Assembly (NCBI GenBank): GCA_964368965.1 | Contig: CAYJDR010000001.1 | Location: 1 to 64,000, forward strand | DNA: 64,000 bases | From: CAYJDR01 sp964368965 | Lineage (GTDB): Bacteria > Chrysiogenota > Deferribacteres > Deferribacterales > Mucispirillaceae | Reading direction: 5' to 3' | Part shown: positions 43,072 through 52,195 of the stretch, piece after piece | Layout: each line of letters begins with the position of its first letter | How positions within the stretch are numbered: the first letter of the stretch is position 1 | Notes under the pieces: generated by a model | Told to the model about the DNA's origin: nothing | Database searches by the model: none | The model's input: the letters and a program-made list of their open reading frames with translations, nothing else | Made by a program: the position numbers and the translations under genes

Positions 43072-43434
43072 ATGACAGGAGTATTAATCACTGCTCATGG
43101 TAGCAGAAAGCCAGAAACATTTGACACTATGGATAAAATCGCAGAAATGGTAATGGGAATGTTACCTGATGCTAAAATAGAGTGCGCATACATGGAGTTT
43201 AGCGATAAAGACCTAAACTATGGTTTTGACAAATTTAGAGATGCGGGAATTACTAGCGTTGTAGTTGTTCCATATTTCTTATTCTCTGGTATCCATATTC
43301 ACGAAGATATTCCACAAATGATTGCAGAATATAAAGAAAAACATCCTGAAATGGATATCCGCATGGGTGAAACATTAGGCACAGATAAGCGCTTAGCAGA
43401 AGTTCTAGCTGATAGAGTTCGCCAAGCGTTATGA
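43072..43434 (+). CDS. cbiX: Sirohydrochlorin cobaltochelatase, short CbiX
   Basis: Inserts Co2+ into sirohydrochlorin. At 120 residues it is the small homodimeric CbiX-S form known mainly from archaea and some bacteria. Metal-binding H9 (TAHGSRKPE) and H75 (FSGIHIHEDIP) are present. I start at ATG 43072, which follows GGGAGAG and comes right after the cobA stop; an in-frame upstream start would overlap cobA. It overlaps cbiET by 4 bases. Confidence 0.92.
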   Translation: MTGVLITAHGSRKPETFDTMDKIAEMVMGMLPDAKIECAYMEFSDKDLNYGFDKFRDAGITSVVVVPYFLFSGIHIHEDIPQMIAEYKEKHPEMDIRMGETLGTDKRLAEVLADRVRQAL

Positions 43435-44636
43435 TAAAATTATACATCGTAGGCGCTGGCATAGGCGACGCAAAACTTTTAACTGGGCGTGCTATCGACA
43501 TTATTAAAAATGCTGATAGCGTTGTAACTACAGATAGATTGGCTGAACAGTATACATCTGTCCGTAACGATATTTTAGGTGTGCCTTATGGCGAGCTTAA
43601 AAATACTGTTGCAAAAGCTATCGAAAAGTGTAAAAGCGTGTGTGTGTTAGTGTCTGGCGATGTAGGTTTTTTCAGTGCGACTGCTCCACTCATAAAAGAG
43701 TTTGAACATGTTGCAGAAATATCTCTTGAAGTTGGCGTTAGTTCATTTCAATACTTATTCTCTAAACTAGGTCTTAGGTATGACAAAGCAAAACTTGTTA
43801 GCCTACATGGGTTAACATCAGAGTTTATCGGCGCAGTATCTTATAATGAATATACATTCATGCTTACAGGTGGAAAAATCAAAGCACGCAACGTGTGTGA
43901 AATGCTTGCAAATGCAGGTCTTGCAGATGTAAATATCACGATAGGTGAGTTATTATCAACACCAAATGAATGTATCACTCAAGGCAAAGCCTCAGAGCTT
44001 GCAAATAAAGACTATAACGAAATTTCTGTTGTGCTTGCACATAACGAAAACTTTAAGTCGCCATATGGTGCGCTACTAGATAGCGACTTCATCAGGGCAG
44101 AAAAAGTACCAATGACTAAAGAAGAAGTCAGGTGGATCACTTGCGCAAGGCTTAATATAAATCCAAATGATGTTATCGTTGATATCGGTGCTGGTTCAGG
44201 CTCTGTTTCGGTTGAAATGGCAAGGCAAGCGCATAACGGCAAAGTTTATGCCATAGAGTGCGATAAAAAAGCATATGATGTACTTGTACAAAACCGCATA
44301 AAGCATGGCGCATATAATATTGATGTGATGTTTGATAGAGCAGAAAATGCACTTGATAATTTACCAAAACCACCTACAAAAGCGTTCTTAGGTGGCACAC
44401 GTGGTGGTATGTCAGAGATTTTTGATAAACTACATGCTTTAAATAATGAAATGCACATTGTCATAAATACTGTGACGTTAGAGTCACTTGCAGAAGCGAC
44501 TGCAATAATGAATGAGCGTTGCGAAGATGTTGATATATCATGCATAAATGTTTCAAAATCAGCAAAACTAGGCAGCTACAACATGATGAAAGCTGCAAAC
44601 CCTATATACATTTTGAGTGGTAGGTTGTCAAAATGA
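43431..44636 (+). CDS. cbiET: Bifunctional cobalt-precorrin-7 methyltransferase/decarboxylase CbiET
   Basis: Methylates C5 and C15 and decarboxylates the acetate at C12. Two domains are fused, as is common for CobL-type proteins: residues 1 to about 200 are CbiE (LYIVGAGIGDAKLLTGRA, LVSGDVGFFSATAPLI) and from about 215 on CbiT, a Rossmann methyltransferase (VDIGAGSGSVSVEMAR, YAIECDKKAYDVL, AFLGGTRGGMSEIF). 401 residues total. Overlaps cbiX and cbiA by 4 bases at each end. Confidence 0.94.
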   Translation: MIKLYIVGAGIGDAKLLTGRAIDIIKNADSVVTTDRLAEQYTSVRNDILGVPYGELKNTVAKAIEKCKSVCVLVSGDVGFFSATAPLIKEFEHVAEISLEVGVSSFQYLFSKLGLRYDKAKLVSLHGLTSEFIGAVSYNEYTFMLTGGKIKARNVCEMLANAGLADVNITIGELLSTPNECITQGKASELANKDYNEISVVLAHNENFKSPYGALLDSDFIRAEKVPMTKEEVRWITCARLNINPNDVIVDIGAGSGSVSVEMARQAHNGKVYAIECDKKAYDVLVQNRIKHGAYNIDVMFDRAENALDNLPKPPTKAFLGGTRGGMSEIFDKLHALNNEMHIVINTVTLESLAEATAIMNERCEDVDISCINVSKSAKLGSYNMMKAANPIYILSGRLSK

Positions 44637-45991
44637 GCATTAAAAAAGTAGCAAGGTTGATGATAGCTGGTGTATCTAGCAACACGGGCAAAACAAGCGT
44701 TGTTTGCGGTGTGTTAGGTGCGTTGAAAAAACGCATGAGCGTATCAGCGTTCAAGTGTGGTCCTGATTTTATCGACCCTATGTTTCACCGTGAGGTTGTG
44801 AAAGTTCCCTCACGTAACCTTGATATTTTTTTAATGGGCGAGAAAGGTGTTAATGCAACTTTGTCAAAAAATGCTAGCGATATCAATGTTATAGAAGGCG
44901 TTATGGGTTACTATGATGGCATAGGCACAACATATGAAGCATCTAGCTATAGTGTTGCAAAGCATACAAAAACACCTGTTATATTAGTTGTTAGCCCGAA
45001 AGGGATTTCCACATCATTAGCTGCTCAAATCAACGGCTATAGGTCATTTGCACCTGATAGCAACATACAAGGCGTGATTATAAACAACATTCCTGAGCGC
45101 ATGTATGACCACTATAAAACAATAATCGAACAACATTGTGATATAAAAGTGTACGGATTTCTTCCACACATGCCAGAAGTCGTTTTGCACAGCAGAAACT
45201 TGGGGCTTGTTACTGCGAAAGAAGTGGAACACTTAGAATCTATAATTGAAAAACTAACTGAAAGTGCAGATGCTAACCTTGATATTGATGGGCTGATATC
45301 ACTTGCAAATAGTGCGGAAGATATTGAAAGTGCTGAATTAATAGAAAATGTTACGGATAAAGTTTGCAAAATTGCAGTTGCACGTGATAAAGCGTTTTGC
45401 TTTTACTATCAAGATAATATTGAATTATTAGAGCAACTAGGTGCTGAGATAGTTTACTTCTCGCCACTTGATGATGAAAAATTGCCAAGTGATATACATG
45501 CTATTGTTTTTGGTGGCGGATATCCAGAGCTGAACTTGGCTCAGCTATCTAACAATAAAAACTTGATAGCAGATATCAAACAAAAACATGCTCAAAACAT
45601 GCCTATACTTGCAGAGTGTGGCGGTTTTATGTACTTAAATACTGCGATGACTCAAGACGGTGTTAGATATGAACTTGCAAACTTAGTTGCTGGTGAAATC
45701 GAAATGGCTGGTCGTTTACAAAACTTTGGATATTTTAAAATGGTTGCAGAAGTTGATAACGCTTTATGCAAAACGGGCGAGAATATAAATATGCACGAAT
45801 TCCATTATTCAAAATCAACTGCGAAAGTTGGAGCATATAAGGCAATCAAAGCATCTAACGCACGTGAGCATGAAACGATGTATGTTGATGGCAACTTAGT
45901 TGCTGGCTATCCTCATGTTCATTTTTATGGCAATATTGAGTTTGCTAGAACTTTTATCAAAAAAGCTTGCGAATATAAAGGCTTAAAATGA
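44633..45991 (+). CDS. cbiA: Cobyrinate a,c-diamide synthase CbiA
   Basis: Uses ATP and glutamine to amidate the a and c side chains. 452 residues. The N-terminal P-loop is AGVSSNTGKTSVV, followed by KCGPDFIDPMFH, VIEGVMGYYDG and, in the C-terminal glutamine amidotransferase half, VFGGGYPEL and the nucleophile cysteine in LAECGGFMYL; the late histidine is in YPHVHFYGN. Overlaps neighbours by 4 bases on each side. Confidence 0.95.
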   Translation: MSIKKVARLMIAGVSSNTGKTSVVCGVLGALKKRMSVSAFKCGPDFIDPMFHREVVKVPSRNLDIFLMGEKGVNATLSKNASDINVIEGVMGYYDGIGTTYEASSYSVAKHTKTPVILVVSPKGISTSLAAQINGYRSFAPDSNIQGVIINNIPERMYDHYKTIIEQHCDIKVYGFLPHMPEVVLHSRNLGLVTAKEVEHLESIIEKLTESADANLDIDGLISLANSAEDIESAELIENVTDKVCKIAVARDKAFCFYYQDNIELLEQLGAEIVYFSPLDDEKLPSDIHAIVFGGGYPELNLAQLSNNKNLIADIKQKHAQNMPILAECGGFMYLNTAMTQDGVRYELANLVAGEIEMAGRLQNFGYFKMVAEVDNALCKTGENINMHEFHYSKSTAKVGAYKAIKASNAREHETMYVDGNLVAGYPHVHFYGNIEFARTFIKKACEYKGLK

Positions 45992-46518
45992 TAGCAACAT
46001 TCACGGGTGTATCATCTAGCGGCAAATCTGAAATGGCTGAAAACTTTTGTATGAAGCTAGGCGAAAAACGTTTATATATTGCAACTATGCGTCCATATGG
46101 CGACGAAGCCCATAGTAAAATCGCAAGACATAAAGATCTTAGAGCTGGCAAAGGGTTTGACACTGTTGAAGAGTATCGTGATGTTTCAAAAGTGAATGCC
46201 GAACAATATGATGTAGTGCTTTTAGAGTGTATATCGACATTAACTGCAAATAAAATGTTTGAATTTAACGAGCGTGAAGTAGTTGCAAAAATCACTAACG
46301 ATATAAAAACACTATCGGAGAGATGTAAAAACTTGGTTGTAATATCTAGCGACGTTGCAGGTGGTATACCTAACAAAAGCAAGCAGATTGAAAACTATAT
46401 TAAAGCAGTGTCAGATGTAAATATAGCACTTGGTGAAATGAGTGACATTTTTATCGAAAGCTCGTTTGGTATCGCAAATATCTTAAAAGGGAAAGATGAG
46501 TATGAAAAATATATTTAG
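45988..46518 (+). CDS. cobU: Adenosylcobinamide kinase/guanylyltransferase CobU
   Basis: Phosphorylates adenosylcobinamide and attaches GMP. 176 residues. P-loop GVSSSGKSEMAE (7-18) and R47-H48 followed by DLRAGKGFDTVEE, where the histidine corresponds to the guanylylated His of Salmonella CobU. The C-terminal part has SSDVAGGIPNKSKQIENY in place of the usual NEVG-GIVP segment, a mild divergence. The gene overlaps cbiA by 4 bases and cobS by 23 bases. Confidence 0.9.
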   Translation: MIATFTGVSSSGKSEMAENFCMKLGEKRLYIATMRPYGDEAHSKIARHKDLRAGKGFDTVEEYRDVSKVNAEQYDVVLLECISTLTANKMFEFNEREVVAKITNDIKTLSERCKNLVVISSDVAGGIPNKSKQIENYIKAVSDVNIALGEMSDIFIESSFGIANILKGKDEYEKYI

Positions 46519-47128
46519 TTCTTTTATCGTTGCTATGTCAATGTTTTCAACAATACCTATGCCTAATGTTGAGTGGTCAAAAGAGAACATGAAGTATATG
46601 TTTTGCTTCCTCCCTATTGTTGGCGTGTTGATATTTGGTGCAGAATATGCGTGGTTTTTTGTTGCAAATTATTATGGTTTCAACACTATATTTTACGCTG
46701 GTATTGCAACTGTTATTCCGCTAGTTATTTCAGGCGGTATCCACGTTGATGGGTTTATTGACACATGTGATGCACGCATGTCTATGGCAAGTGTTGAGCG
46801 ACGAAAAGAGATACTAAAAGACCCACATGTTGGTGCGTTTGCTGTTATATACACTATTGCATATTTTATAATAATTTTTTCTGCATACACAGAGCTTTAC
46901 AAGTCAATTATACCNNNNNNNNNNNNNNNNNNNNNNNNNNNNNNNNNNNNNNNNNNNNNNNNNNNNNNNNNNNNNNNNNNNNNNNNNNNNNNNNNNNNNN
47001 NNNNNNNNNNNNNNATGGCGAAAAACAAGTTTGGCGGTGTATCTGGCGATTTGATAGGCTACTATGTATCTATCATTGAACTACTGTTTGCACTCGTTGG
47101 TGTGGTTAGCATCGTTGGAGTAATATGA
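46496..47128 (+). CDS. cobS: Adenosylcobinamide-GDP ribazoletransferase CobS, interrupted by an assembly gap
   Basis: Membrane enzyme joining the activated corrinoid to alpha-ribazole. The N-terminal part is clear: STIPMP, LPIVGVLIFG, GGIHVDGFIDTCDA and RKEILKDPHVGAFAV. The C-terminal part KNKFGGVSGDLIGYYV is also typical. The two are separated by 100 N, read as 33 unknown residues. Full CobS proteins are about 250 residues, and comparison of motif spacing suggests about 65-70 residues are really missing. The true gene is thus probably intact but its middle is not sequenced here. Overlaps cobU by 23 bases and the next gene by 4. Confidence 0.85.
   Translation: MSMKNIFSSFIVAMSMFSTIPMPNVEWSKENMKYMFCFLPIVGVLIFGAEYAWFFVANYYGFNTIFYAGIATVIPLVISGGIHVDGFIDTCDARMSMASVERRKEILKDPHVGAFAVIYTIAYFIIIFSAYTELYKSIIXXXXXXXXXXXXXXXXXXXXXXXXXXXXXXXXXXMAKNKFGGVSGDLIGYYVSIIELLFALVGVVSIVGVI
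46915..47014. other. Assembly gap of 100 N within cobS
   Basis: A run of exactly 100 undetermined bases, the usual placeholder for a scaffold gap of unknown size. The reading frame happens to stay open through it, but distance and even continuity of the two sides are not proven. Confidence 0.99.
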
Positions 47129-47460
47129 TAGTTATTATAGGTGATAAATTTCAAGGCAAGCTTGCATACGTACAAAGTAACTTTAGTTATGCTGATAATG
47201 AAATTTTAAACAACTTTCAAGACTATGTGAGAGAAAATTTAGATAAAATTGCTAGCGATATCGCAAATGAAGTAACATCACGCAATATTGAAGTTGTGAT
47301 TGTGGATAATATAAGTGCTGGTATCGTTTCAATGGACGCCACCGATAGAAAATGGCAAGAAATAACAGGCAGAACAGTTGCATTATTATGTAAATCCGCT
47401 GAAAAGGTAATACGCATACACGCAGGATTGCCACAAATTTTAAAAGGTGAAATATGTTAA
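47125..47460 (+). CDS. Small CobU-like protein of unknown function
   Basis: A 111-residue protein related to CobU but shorter. A P-loop-like GDKFQGKL (6-13) has leucine where Ser/Thr is required for normal nucleotide binding. The segment DNISAGIVSMDATDRKWQEI (61-80) and IHAGLPQILK match the NEVG-GIVP...R...G..LK end of CobU. Similar small CobU-like proteins are, to my knowledge, found in clostridial B12 operons. The histidine for GMP transfer is missing, so it is unlikely to be a full CobU. It overlaps cobS and cobC by a few bases. Confidence 0.75.
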   Translation: MIVIIGDKFQGKLAYVQSNFSYADNEILNNFQDYVRENLDKIASDIANEVTSRNIEVVIVDNISAGIVSMDATDRKWQEITGRTVALLCKSAEKVIRIHAGLPQILKGEIC

Positions 47461-48044
47461 TCAATATACATTTAATACGCCACGGCATGACGAAATCAAA
47501 TAAAGAAGCTCGCTTTGTGGGCATCCTTGACGAACCACTTATTGATGAAGGTGTTGAAGGTATTAAAGCTTTATGGTTAGGCAAACAACCAGTTTCTGAA
47601 AAGCTATATTCTAGCCCTATGGTTCGTTGTAGGCAAACTGCTGAGTTAATTTTTGGCGATACTGAGCAGATTGTTATTGATAACTTACGTGAATGTAATT
47701 TTGGAATATTTGAAGGTAAAACACATGATGAGCTCATGGCAATGCCTGAGTATGTTGAATTTAGAACAAAAACGGGTAAGTCAGATATGCCAGGTGGCGA
47801 GAAAAACGCCGACTTTATGGCACGTACCACTGATGCGTTTAAAGATATCATAAAAGATGCAGAAGCAAACAGCTTACAGAATGTGTCAGTTGTTTGCCAT
47901 GGTGGCGTTATTATGGCTATCATGTCTACTTATTTTCCATCAGAGAATGGATTTTACGATTATCACGTTGGCAATGGTGGCGGATATACTGTTTGCTATG
48001 ACTGTGTTAGTGAAACTTTAAGTCTAGTTCAGGAGTTGTTATAG
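47454..48044 (+). CDS. cobC: Alpha-ribazole phosphatase CobC
   Basis: Histidine phosphatase that dephosphorylates alpha-ribazole 5'-phosphate (or adenosylcobalamin 5'-phosphate). 196 residues. Phosphohistidine H10 in LIRHGMTK, SSPMVRCRQTAEL, acid E80 in LRECNFGIFEGKTHDEL and second histidine H149 in VVCHGGVI. Context in the B12 operon, between the CobU-like gene and cbiB, supports CobC rather than a phosphoglycerate mutase. Overlaps the preceding gene by 7 bases. Confidence 0.92.
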   Translation: MLINIHLIRHGMTKSNKEARFVGILDEPLIDEGVEGIKALWLGKQPVSEKLYSSPMVRCRQTAELIFGDTEQIVIDNLRECNFGIFEGKTHDELMAMPEYVEFRTKTGKSDMPGGEKNADFMARTTDAFKDIIKDAEANSLQNVSVVCHGGVIMAIMSTYFPSENGFYDYHVGNGGGYTVCYDCVSETLSLVQELL

Positions 48045-48047
48045 GCT

Positions 48048-49007
48048 ATGTTTACAAGTGTTTTTTTATTGGTTGGCTACATAATTGATGTTGTTGTTGG
48101 TGAACTAAAGTTTATGCCACACCCTGTGGTGCTAATAGGGCGCATGATTAGTTTTTTAGAAGCAAAAACAAGAGAAGTATTCAAGTCGAATGCAAAGGGT
48201 GAGTATTTTGCTGGCGTAGTTACAATGGTTGTCACGGTTGCAGTTGCATATATTGTGCCGTTTATATTATTAGCGATTGCGTATGAAATACATATCAGCG
48301 TATGGGTTATGCTTAACATCTTTTTTGTATATCAAATTCTAGCTGTTAAATCGTTAAAAGATAGCGTCATGGACGTTTACTATCAACTTTTCTACAACGG
48401 TGTCGAACTAGGGCGTAAAAGTGTAGCGATGATAGTGGGGCGAGATACTGAACAATTAGATGAAGCTGGCATTGTGAAAGCAAGTATTGAATCATGTTCT
48501 GAGAGTGCAAGTGATGGTATTATTGCGCCAATGTTCTTTATAATGCTTGGTGGTGCACCATTAGGGTTCGCATATAAAGCTGTAAACACGCTTGATTCGA
48601 TGGTTGGCTATAGAAACGACAAATATATAAACTTTGGCAGAAGTAGCGCAATGCTTGATGACATATGCAACTACATACCATCACGCATTACAGGGTTATT
48701 ATATGTTGTATCGGCTTACATAAATAAAATGGACTATAAAAACGCATGGAAAATCTTCTTACGTGATAGACACAACCATGCAAGCCCAAACTCAGCGCAA
48801 AGTGAGTCTGCATGTGCAGGCGCGTTAGGCATACAATTAGGTGGTGACGCTTATTACTTTGGTGAATTAAAAGAAAAACTAACCATTGGCGACGACTTAA
48901 AAGTCGCTGATAAAGAAGATATTAAAAAATCTATCATGTTATTGTCAACAGTTGCATTCTTGGGTGTTATGGTAATGGGTGCATTAGCGCTGGTGCTACA
49001 TGGATAA
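48048..49007 (+). CDS. cbiB: Adenosylcobinamide-phosphate synthase CbiB
   Basis: Membrane enzyme that attaches aminopropanol (phosphate) to adenosylcobyric acid. 319 residues with several membrane helices. HPVVLIGRMISFLE, ESCSESASDGIIAPMFFIMLGG (split), AYKAVNTLDSMVGYRN and SPNSAQSESACAGALGIQLGGDAYYFG (in parts) are all family signatures. Overlaps cobD by 8 bases; the two enzymes act on the same step. Confidence 0.95.
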   Translation: MFTSVFLLVGYIIDVVVGELKFMPHPVVLIGRMISFLEAKTREVFKSNAKGEYFAGVVTMVVTVAVAYIVPFILLAIAYEIHISVWVMLNIFFVYQILAVKSLKDSVMDVYYQLFYNGVELGRKSVAMIVGRDTEQLDEAGIVKASIESCSESASDGIIAPMFFIMLGGAPLGFAYKAVNTLDSMVGYRNDKYINFGRSSAMLDDICNYIPSRITGLLYVVSAYINKMDYKNAWKIFLRDRHNHASPNSAQSESACAGALGIQLGGDAYYFGELKEKLTIGDDLKVADKEDIKKSIMLLSTVAFLGVMVMGALALVLHG

Positions 49008-50043
49008 GTTTAAACACGGTGGCGATGTTGAAGGATATTTCCGTAAATATGGTAAATATCCAATAGATTTTTCATCTAACATAAATCCGCTACCATTGCC
49101 AAGCATTGTGCGTGAAGCATACATAAATGCTTTTGACCTATGCGACCAATATCCAGATGCTACATATCATGATATAAAGCAAGCAATCGCAACGTTTGAA
49201 GATGTAAATGCTGATAGGGTTGCTTGTGGCAATGGTGCTGCTGACTTAATATATAAAATAGTCTACGCAATGAAACCTAAGAAAGCGTTATTACTTGCAC
49301 CAACTTTTAGCGAGTATGAAAAAGCACTTATTAATGTTGATGCAGAGATTGACTATCACTATCTATTAGATGAATACGGATTTGAACTACAACCAGATGT
49401 GCTAGATAAAATTAAATCACACGATATATTTTTTCTGTGCAACCCAAACAACCCTACAGGTGTTTGTGTTGGTGAAAACTTGATAAGTGCTATTGTTGAT
49501 GAATGTGCAAAACAAGACTGCTTATTAGTTGTTGATGAGTGTTTTTTATCATTTATTGATGGTGCGTTTAGTTGTAAGTCGCTATTAGGTGAGTGTGACA
49601 ATATCATCATATTAAAAGCATTCACAAAGATATTTGCAATGCCTGGGTTACGTTTAGGATATATCATAGCTGATGAGAAATTAGTTGAAGCTGTTTCAAT
49701 GGCTGGGCAAGTGTGGAGTGTTTCTATACCTGCTATGGAAACTGGCAAAGCTGTTTTAAAGTGTCATGATTATATTGAACAAACAAGGCAACTTATTAAT
49801 AAAGAACGTGATTATTTAAAATCAGCGTTGATTGATTTAGGCTATGCTGTATATAACTCGTGTGCAAATTATGTGTTTATAAAGTCAGAAAATGTTAACT
49901 TATCATCAGATATTATGGAGCATGGTATATTGATACGTGATTGCTCTAACTATATCGGTTTGGACGATAGATATTATCGCATTGCTGTGAAAAGCCATGC
50001 AGATAATGAAGCATTGATAAATATTTTGAGTAAGGTGAAGTAA
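49000..50043 (+). CDS. cobD: L-threonine-O-3-phosphate decarboxylase CobD
   Basis: PLP enzyme that provides (R)-1-amino-2-propanol phosphate for the nucleotide loop. 347 residues, HisC-like. HGGDVEGYFRKYGKYPIDFSSNINPL (in parts) at the N-terminus is the CobD type, followed by CGNGAADLIY, NPNNPTG, VVDECFLSF and the PLP lysine in LKAFTKIFAMPGLRLGY. It lies between cbiB and cbiP, with an 8-base overlap and then no gap. Histidinol-phosphate aminotransferase is a less likely reading. Confidence 0.93.
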   Translation: MDKFKHGGDVEGYFRKYGKYPIDFSSNINPLPLPSIVREAYINAFDLCDQYPDATYHDIKQAIATFEDVNADRVACGNGAADLIYKIVYAMKPKKALLLAPTFSEYEKALINVDAEIDYHYLLDEYGFELQPDVLDKIKSHDIFFLCNPNNPTGVCVGENLISAIVDECAKQDCLLVVDECFLSFIDGAFSCKSLLGECDNIIILKAFTKIFAMPGLRLGYIIADEKLVEAVSMAGQVWSVSIPAMETGKAVLKCHDYIEQTRQLINKERDYLKSALIDLGYAVYNSCANYVFIKSENVNLSSDIMEHGILIRDCSNYIGLDDRYYRIAVKSHADNEALINILSKVK

Positions 50044-51558
50044 ATGGCAAAAGCAATTATGGTACAAGGCACAGCATCTAACGCTGGTAAAAGCATGCTT
50101 ACGACGGCGTTATGTAGAATATTTAAACAAGATGGCTATAATGTTGCGCCGTTTAAATCACAAAATATGTCGTTAAACTCGTTTGTTACGATAGAGGGCG
50201 AAGAAGTCAGCAGGGCCCAAGCCGCACAGGCAGAAGCAGCACAAGTTGAGCTTGATGTTCGTATGAACCCGATCTTATTGAAACCCACTGGCAACTCGAC
50301 ATCACAAGTTATCGTCAAGGGTAGTGCTGTTGGCACTATGTCATCAGTTGAGTATTTTGCATATCGTAAAAACCTTATGCCAGTGGTTCAAGAGTGCTAT
50401 GCATCACTTGCTAGCGAATATGATATCGTTGTTATCGAAGGTGCTGGAAGTCCTGCAGAAATAAACTTAAGGTCTGAGTATGACTATGTTAACATGGGCA
50501 TGGCAAAGATAGCTAATGCTCCTGTTTTGTTAGCTGGCGATATCGACAAAGGCGGCGTGTTTGCATCACTTTATGGCACAGTTAAATTACTTGAAGCTGA
50601 TGAACAAGAGTATATCAAAGGTTTAATTATCAACAAGTTCCGTGGAGATGCGACACTGTTGACAGAAAGCCTACCTTCGCTTGCAGAGCGCATTGGTAAG
50701 CCGTTTATGGGCATTGTTCCATATGTAAACGCATATTTAGACGCTGAAGATAGCTTGAGTGACAATATTGACTCTATCAACAGGATATCTGGTGGGCAAT
50801 ATATTGACATCGCAATTTTAAGGTTGCCTCACCTTAGCAACGCTACTGATTTCGCACCTTTGAAGCATATTAACAACGCTTTTGTTAGGTACGTAAATTC
50901 AAGCAACAGCTATGGGGAGCCTGACCTTGTAATTATACCAGGTACAAAAAACACAATCAAAGATTTAGCATGGTTAAAATCAAACGGATTAGATAAGAAA
51001 ATCGCTGAAAGTATCAAAAATAACAAACTTGTCATGGGAATCTGTGGCGGTTATCAAATGTTACAAAATGGGTTATCTGACCCACATGGCATTGAAGAGG
51101 GCGGCGACGCAGAAGCACTAGGCATGTTGAATGCTGAAACAACTTTTGGCAAGGTTAAGAAAACTAGGCAACTATCTGGTAAGTTTGAAGGTTTAACGGG
51201 TGTTTATGCTGAGCTAAACGGGGCAGAGTTCCAAGGGTATGAAGTACATGCTGGCACAACAGTTTTACATGGTGACGCTATTGCAATGTTCAACTATAGA
51301 GATGATGAAAGCAAGCCAGACGGTATGCAAAATGGTAACGTTTTGGGTACATATGCTCATGGGTTGTTTGACTCAAGCGATATCATTTCACGTATGCAAA
51401 CGATATTGTATAAATCGAAAGGACTTAGTGTAGATGTTGATAACATGTTCAGCATTGCAAAGTTTAAAGATGAGCAATATAACATACTTGCTGATACTGT
51501 AAGGCAAGCATTAGATATGGATGAAGTTTATAGAATATTAAATAAAGGGGTAAAGTAG
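50044..51558 (+). CDS. cbiP: Cobyric acid synthase CbiP
   Basis: Amidates side chains b, d, e and g of adenosylcobyrinic acid a,c-diamide. 504 residues. P-loop in MVQGTASNAGKSMLTTALCR, then FKSQNMSLNS, RAQAAQAEAA, GAGSPAEINLR, GDIDKGGVFASLYGT, and the glutaminase half with VIIPGTKNTIKDL, the nucleophile cysteine in MGICGGYQML and the late histidine in GTYAHGLFD. Starts directly after the cobD stop. Confidence 0.96.
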   Translation: MAKAIMVQGTASNAGKSMLTTALCRIFKQDGYNVAPFKSQNMSLNSFVTIEGEEVSRAQAAQAEAAQVELDVRMNPILLKPTGNSTSQVIVKGSAVGTMSSVEYFAYRKNLMPVVQECYASLASEYDIVVIEGAGSPAEINLRSEYDYVNMGMAKIANAPVLLAGDIDKGGVFASLYGTVKLLEADEQEYIKGLIINKFRGDATLLTESLPSLAERIGKPFMGIVPYVNAYLDAEDSLSDNIDSINRISGGQYIDIAILRLPHLSNATDFAPLKHINNAFVRYVNSSNSYGEPDLVIIPGTKNTIKDLAWLKSNGLDKKIAESIKNNKLVMGICGGYQMLQNGLSDPHGIEEGGDAEALGMLNAETTFGKVKKTRQLSGKFEGLTGVYAELNGAEFQGYEVHAGTTVLHGDAIAMFNYRDDESKPDGMQNGNVLGTYAHGLFDSSDIISRMQTILYKSKGLSVDVDNMFSIAKFKDEQYNILADTVRQALDMDEVYRILNKGVK

Positions 51559-51559
51559 A

Positions 51560-52195
51560 GTGGCTATTGAAACATTAAAACCAAACGAAATTGAAACAAA
51601 GAGTTTTGAAATTATCGCTGATAATTTGAAGGGTATAGAGATTGATGAAGCGATTCTGCCTGTGCTTATGCGTGTTATACACACAAGTGCTGATTTTGAG
51701 TATGTTGAAACATTAAAGTTTTCAACAGATGCTATCAACAGCGTATCTGCATTGTTGAAAAATGGTTGCACAATCATTACCGATACTGAGATGGCAAAAG
51801 CGGGCATAAATAAACGCTTAGCTTCAAAACACGGCATAGATGTTTTATGTTACATAAATGATGAAGAAGTTATTGAAAACGCAAGAAATGCTGGCGCAAC
51901 AAGGGCAACTATGGCTGTTCGCAAAGCTATGGCGTTAGGTAAAGATGTTATCTATGTTTGTGGTAACGCGCCAACTGCATTAATCGAGATTGATAGATTA
52001 ATGAAAGAAGAAAACATTGCGCCTAAGTTTGTTGTTGGTGTTCCTGTAGGGTTTGTGAATGTTGTTGAGTCTAAAGAGCTTATTATGGAAAGCGGTTTAG
52101 AGTATATTGTTTCATCTGGCAGAAAAGGTGGTAGCAACGTTGCAGCAGCTATCATAAACGCACTACTATATACTAATTTCGAGCGTACTCTATGA
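51560..52195 (+). CDS. cbiC: Cobalt-precorrin-8 methylmutase CbiC
   Basis: Moves a methyl from C11 to C12 to give cobyrinic acid. 211 residues. Catalytic histidine H41 in VIHTSADFEY, plus IITDTEMAKAGI, GNAPTALIEI, VVGVPVGFVNVVESKE and SGRKGGSNVAAAIINAL. Start is the GTG at 51560; the downstream sequence fits the family from the first residues. Overlaps cobT by 4 bases. Confidence 0.95.
   Translation: MAIETLKPNEIETKSFEIIADNLKGIEIDEAILPVLMRVIHTSADFEYVETLKFSTDAINSVSALLKNGCTIITDTEMAKAGINKRLASKHGIDVLCYINDEEVIENARNAGATRATMAVRKAMALGKDVIYVCGNAPTALIEIDRLMKEENIAPKFVVGVPVGFVNVVESKELIMESGLEYIVSSGRKGGSNVAAAIINALLYTNFERTL

Noticed and set aside
47252..47923. A 223-codon minus-strand open frame across the CobU-like gene and cobC
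   Set aside because: It spans two clearly coding plus-strand genes and has low-complexity, non-protein-like composition.
49000..50043. Histidinol-phosphate aminotransferase HisC
   Set aside because: The N-terminal HGGDVEGY start and position between cbiB and cbiP favour CobD.
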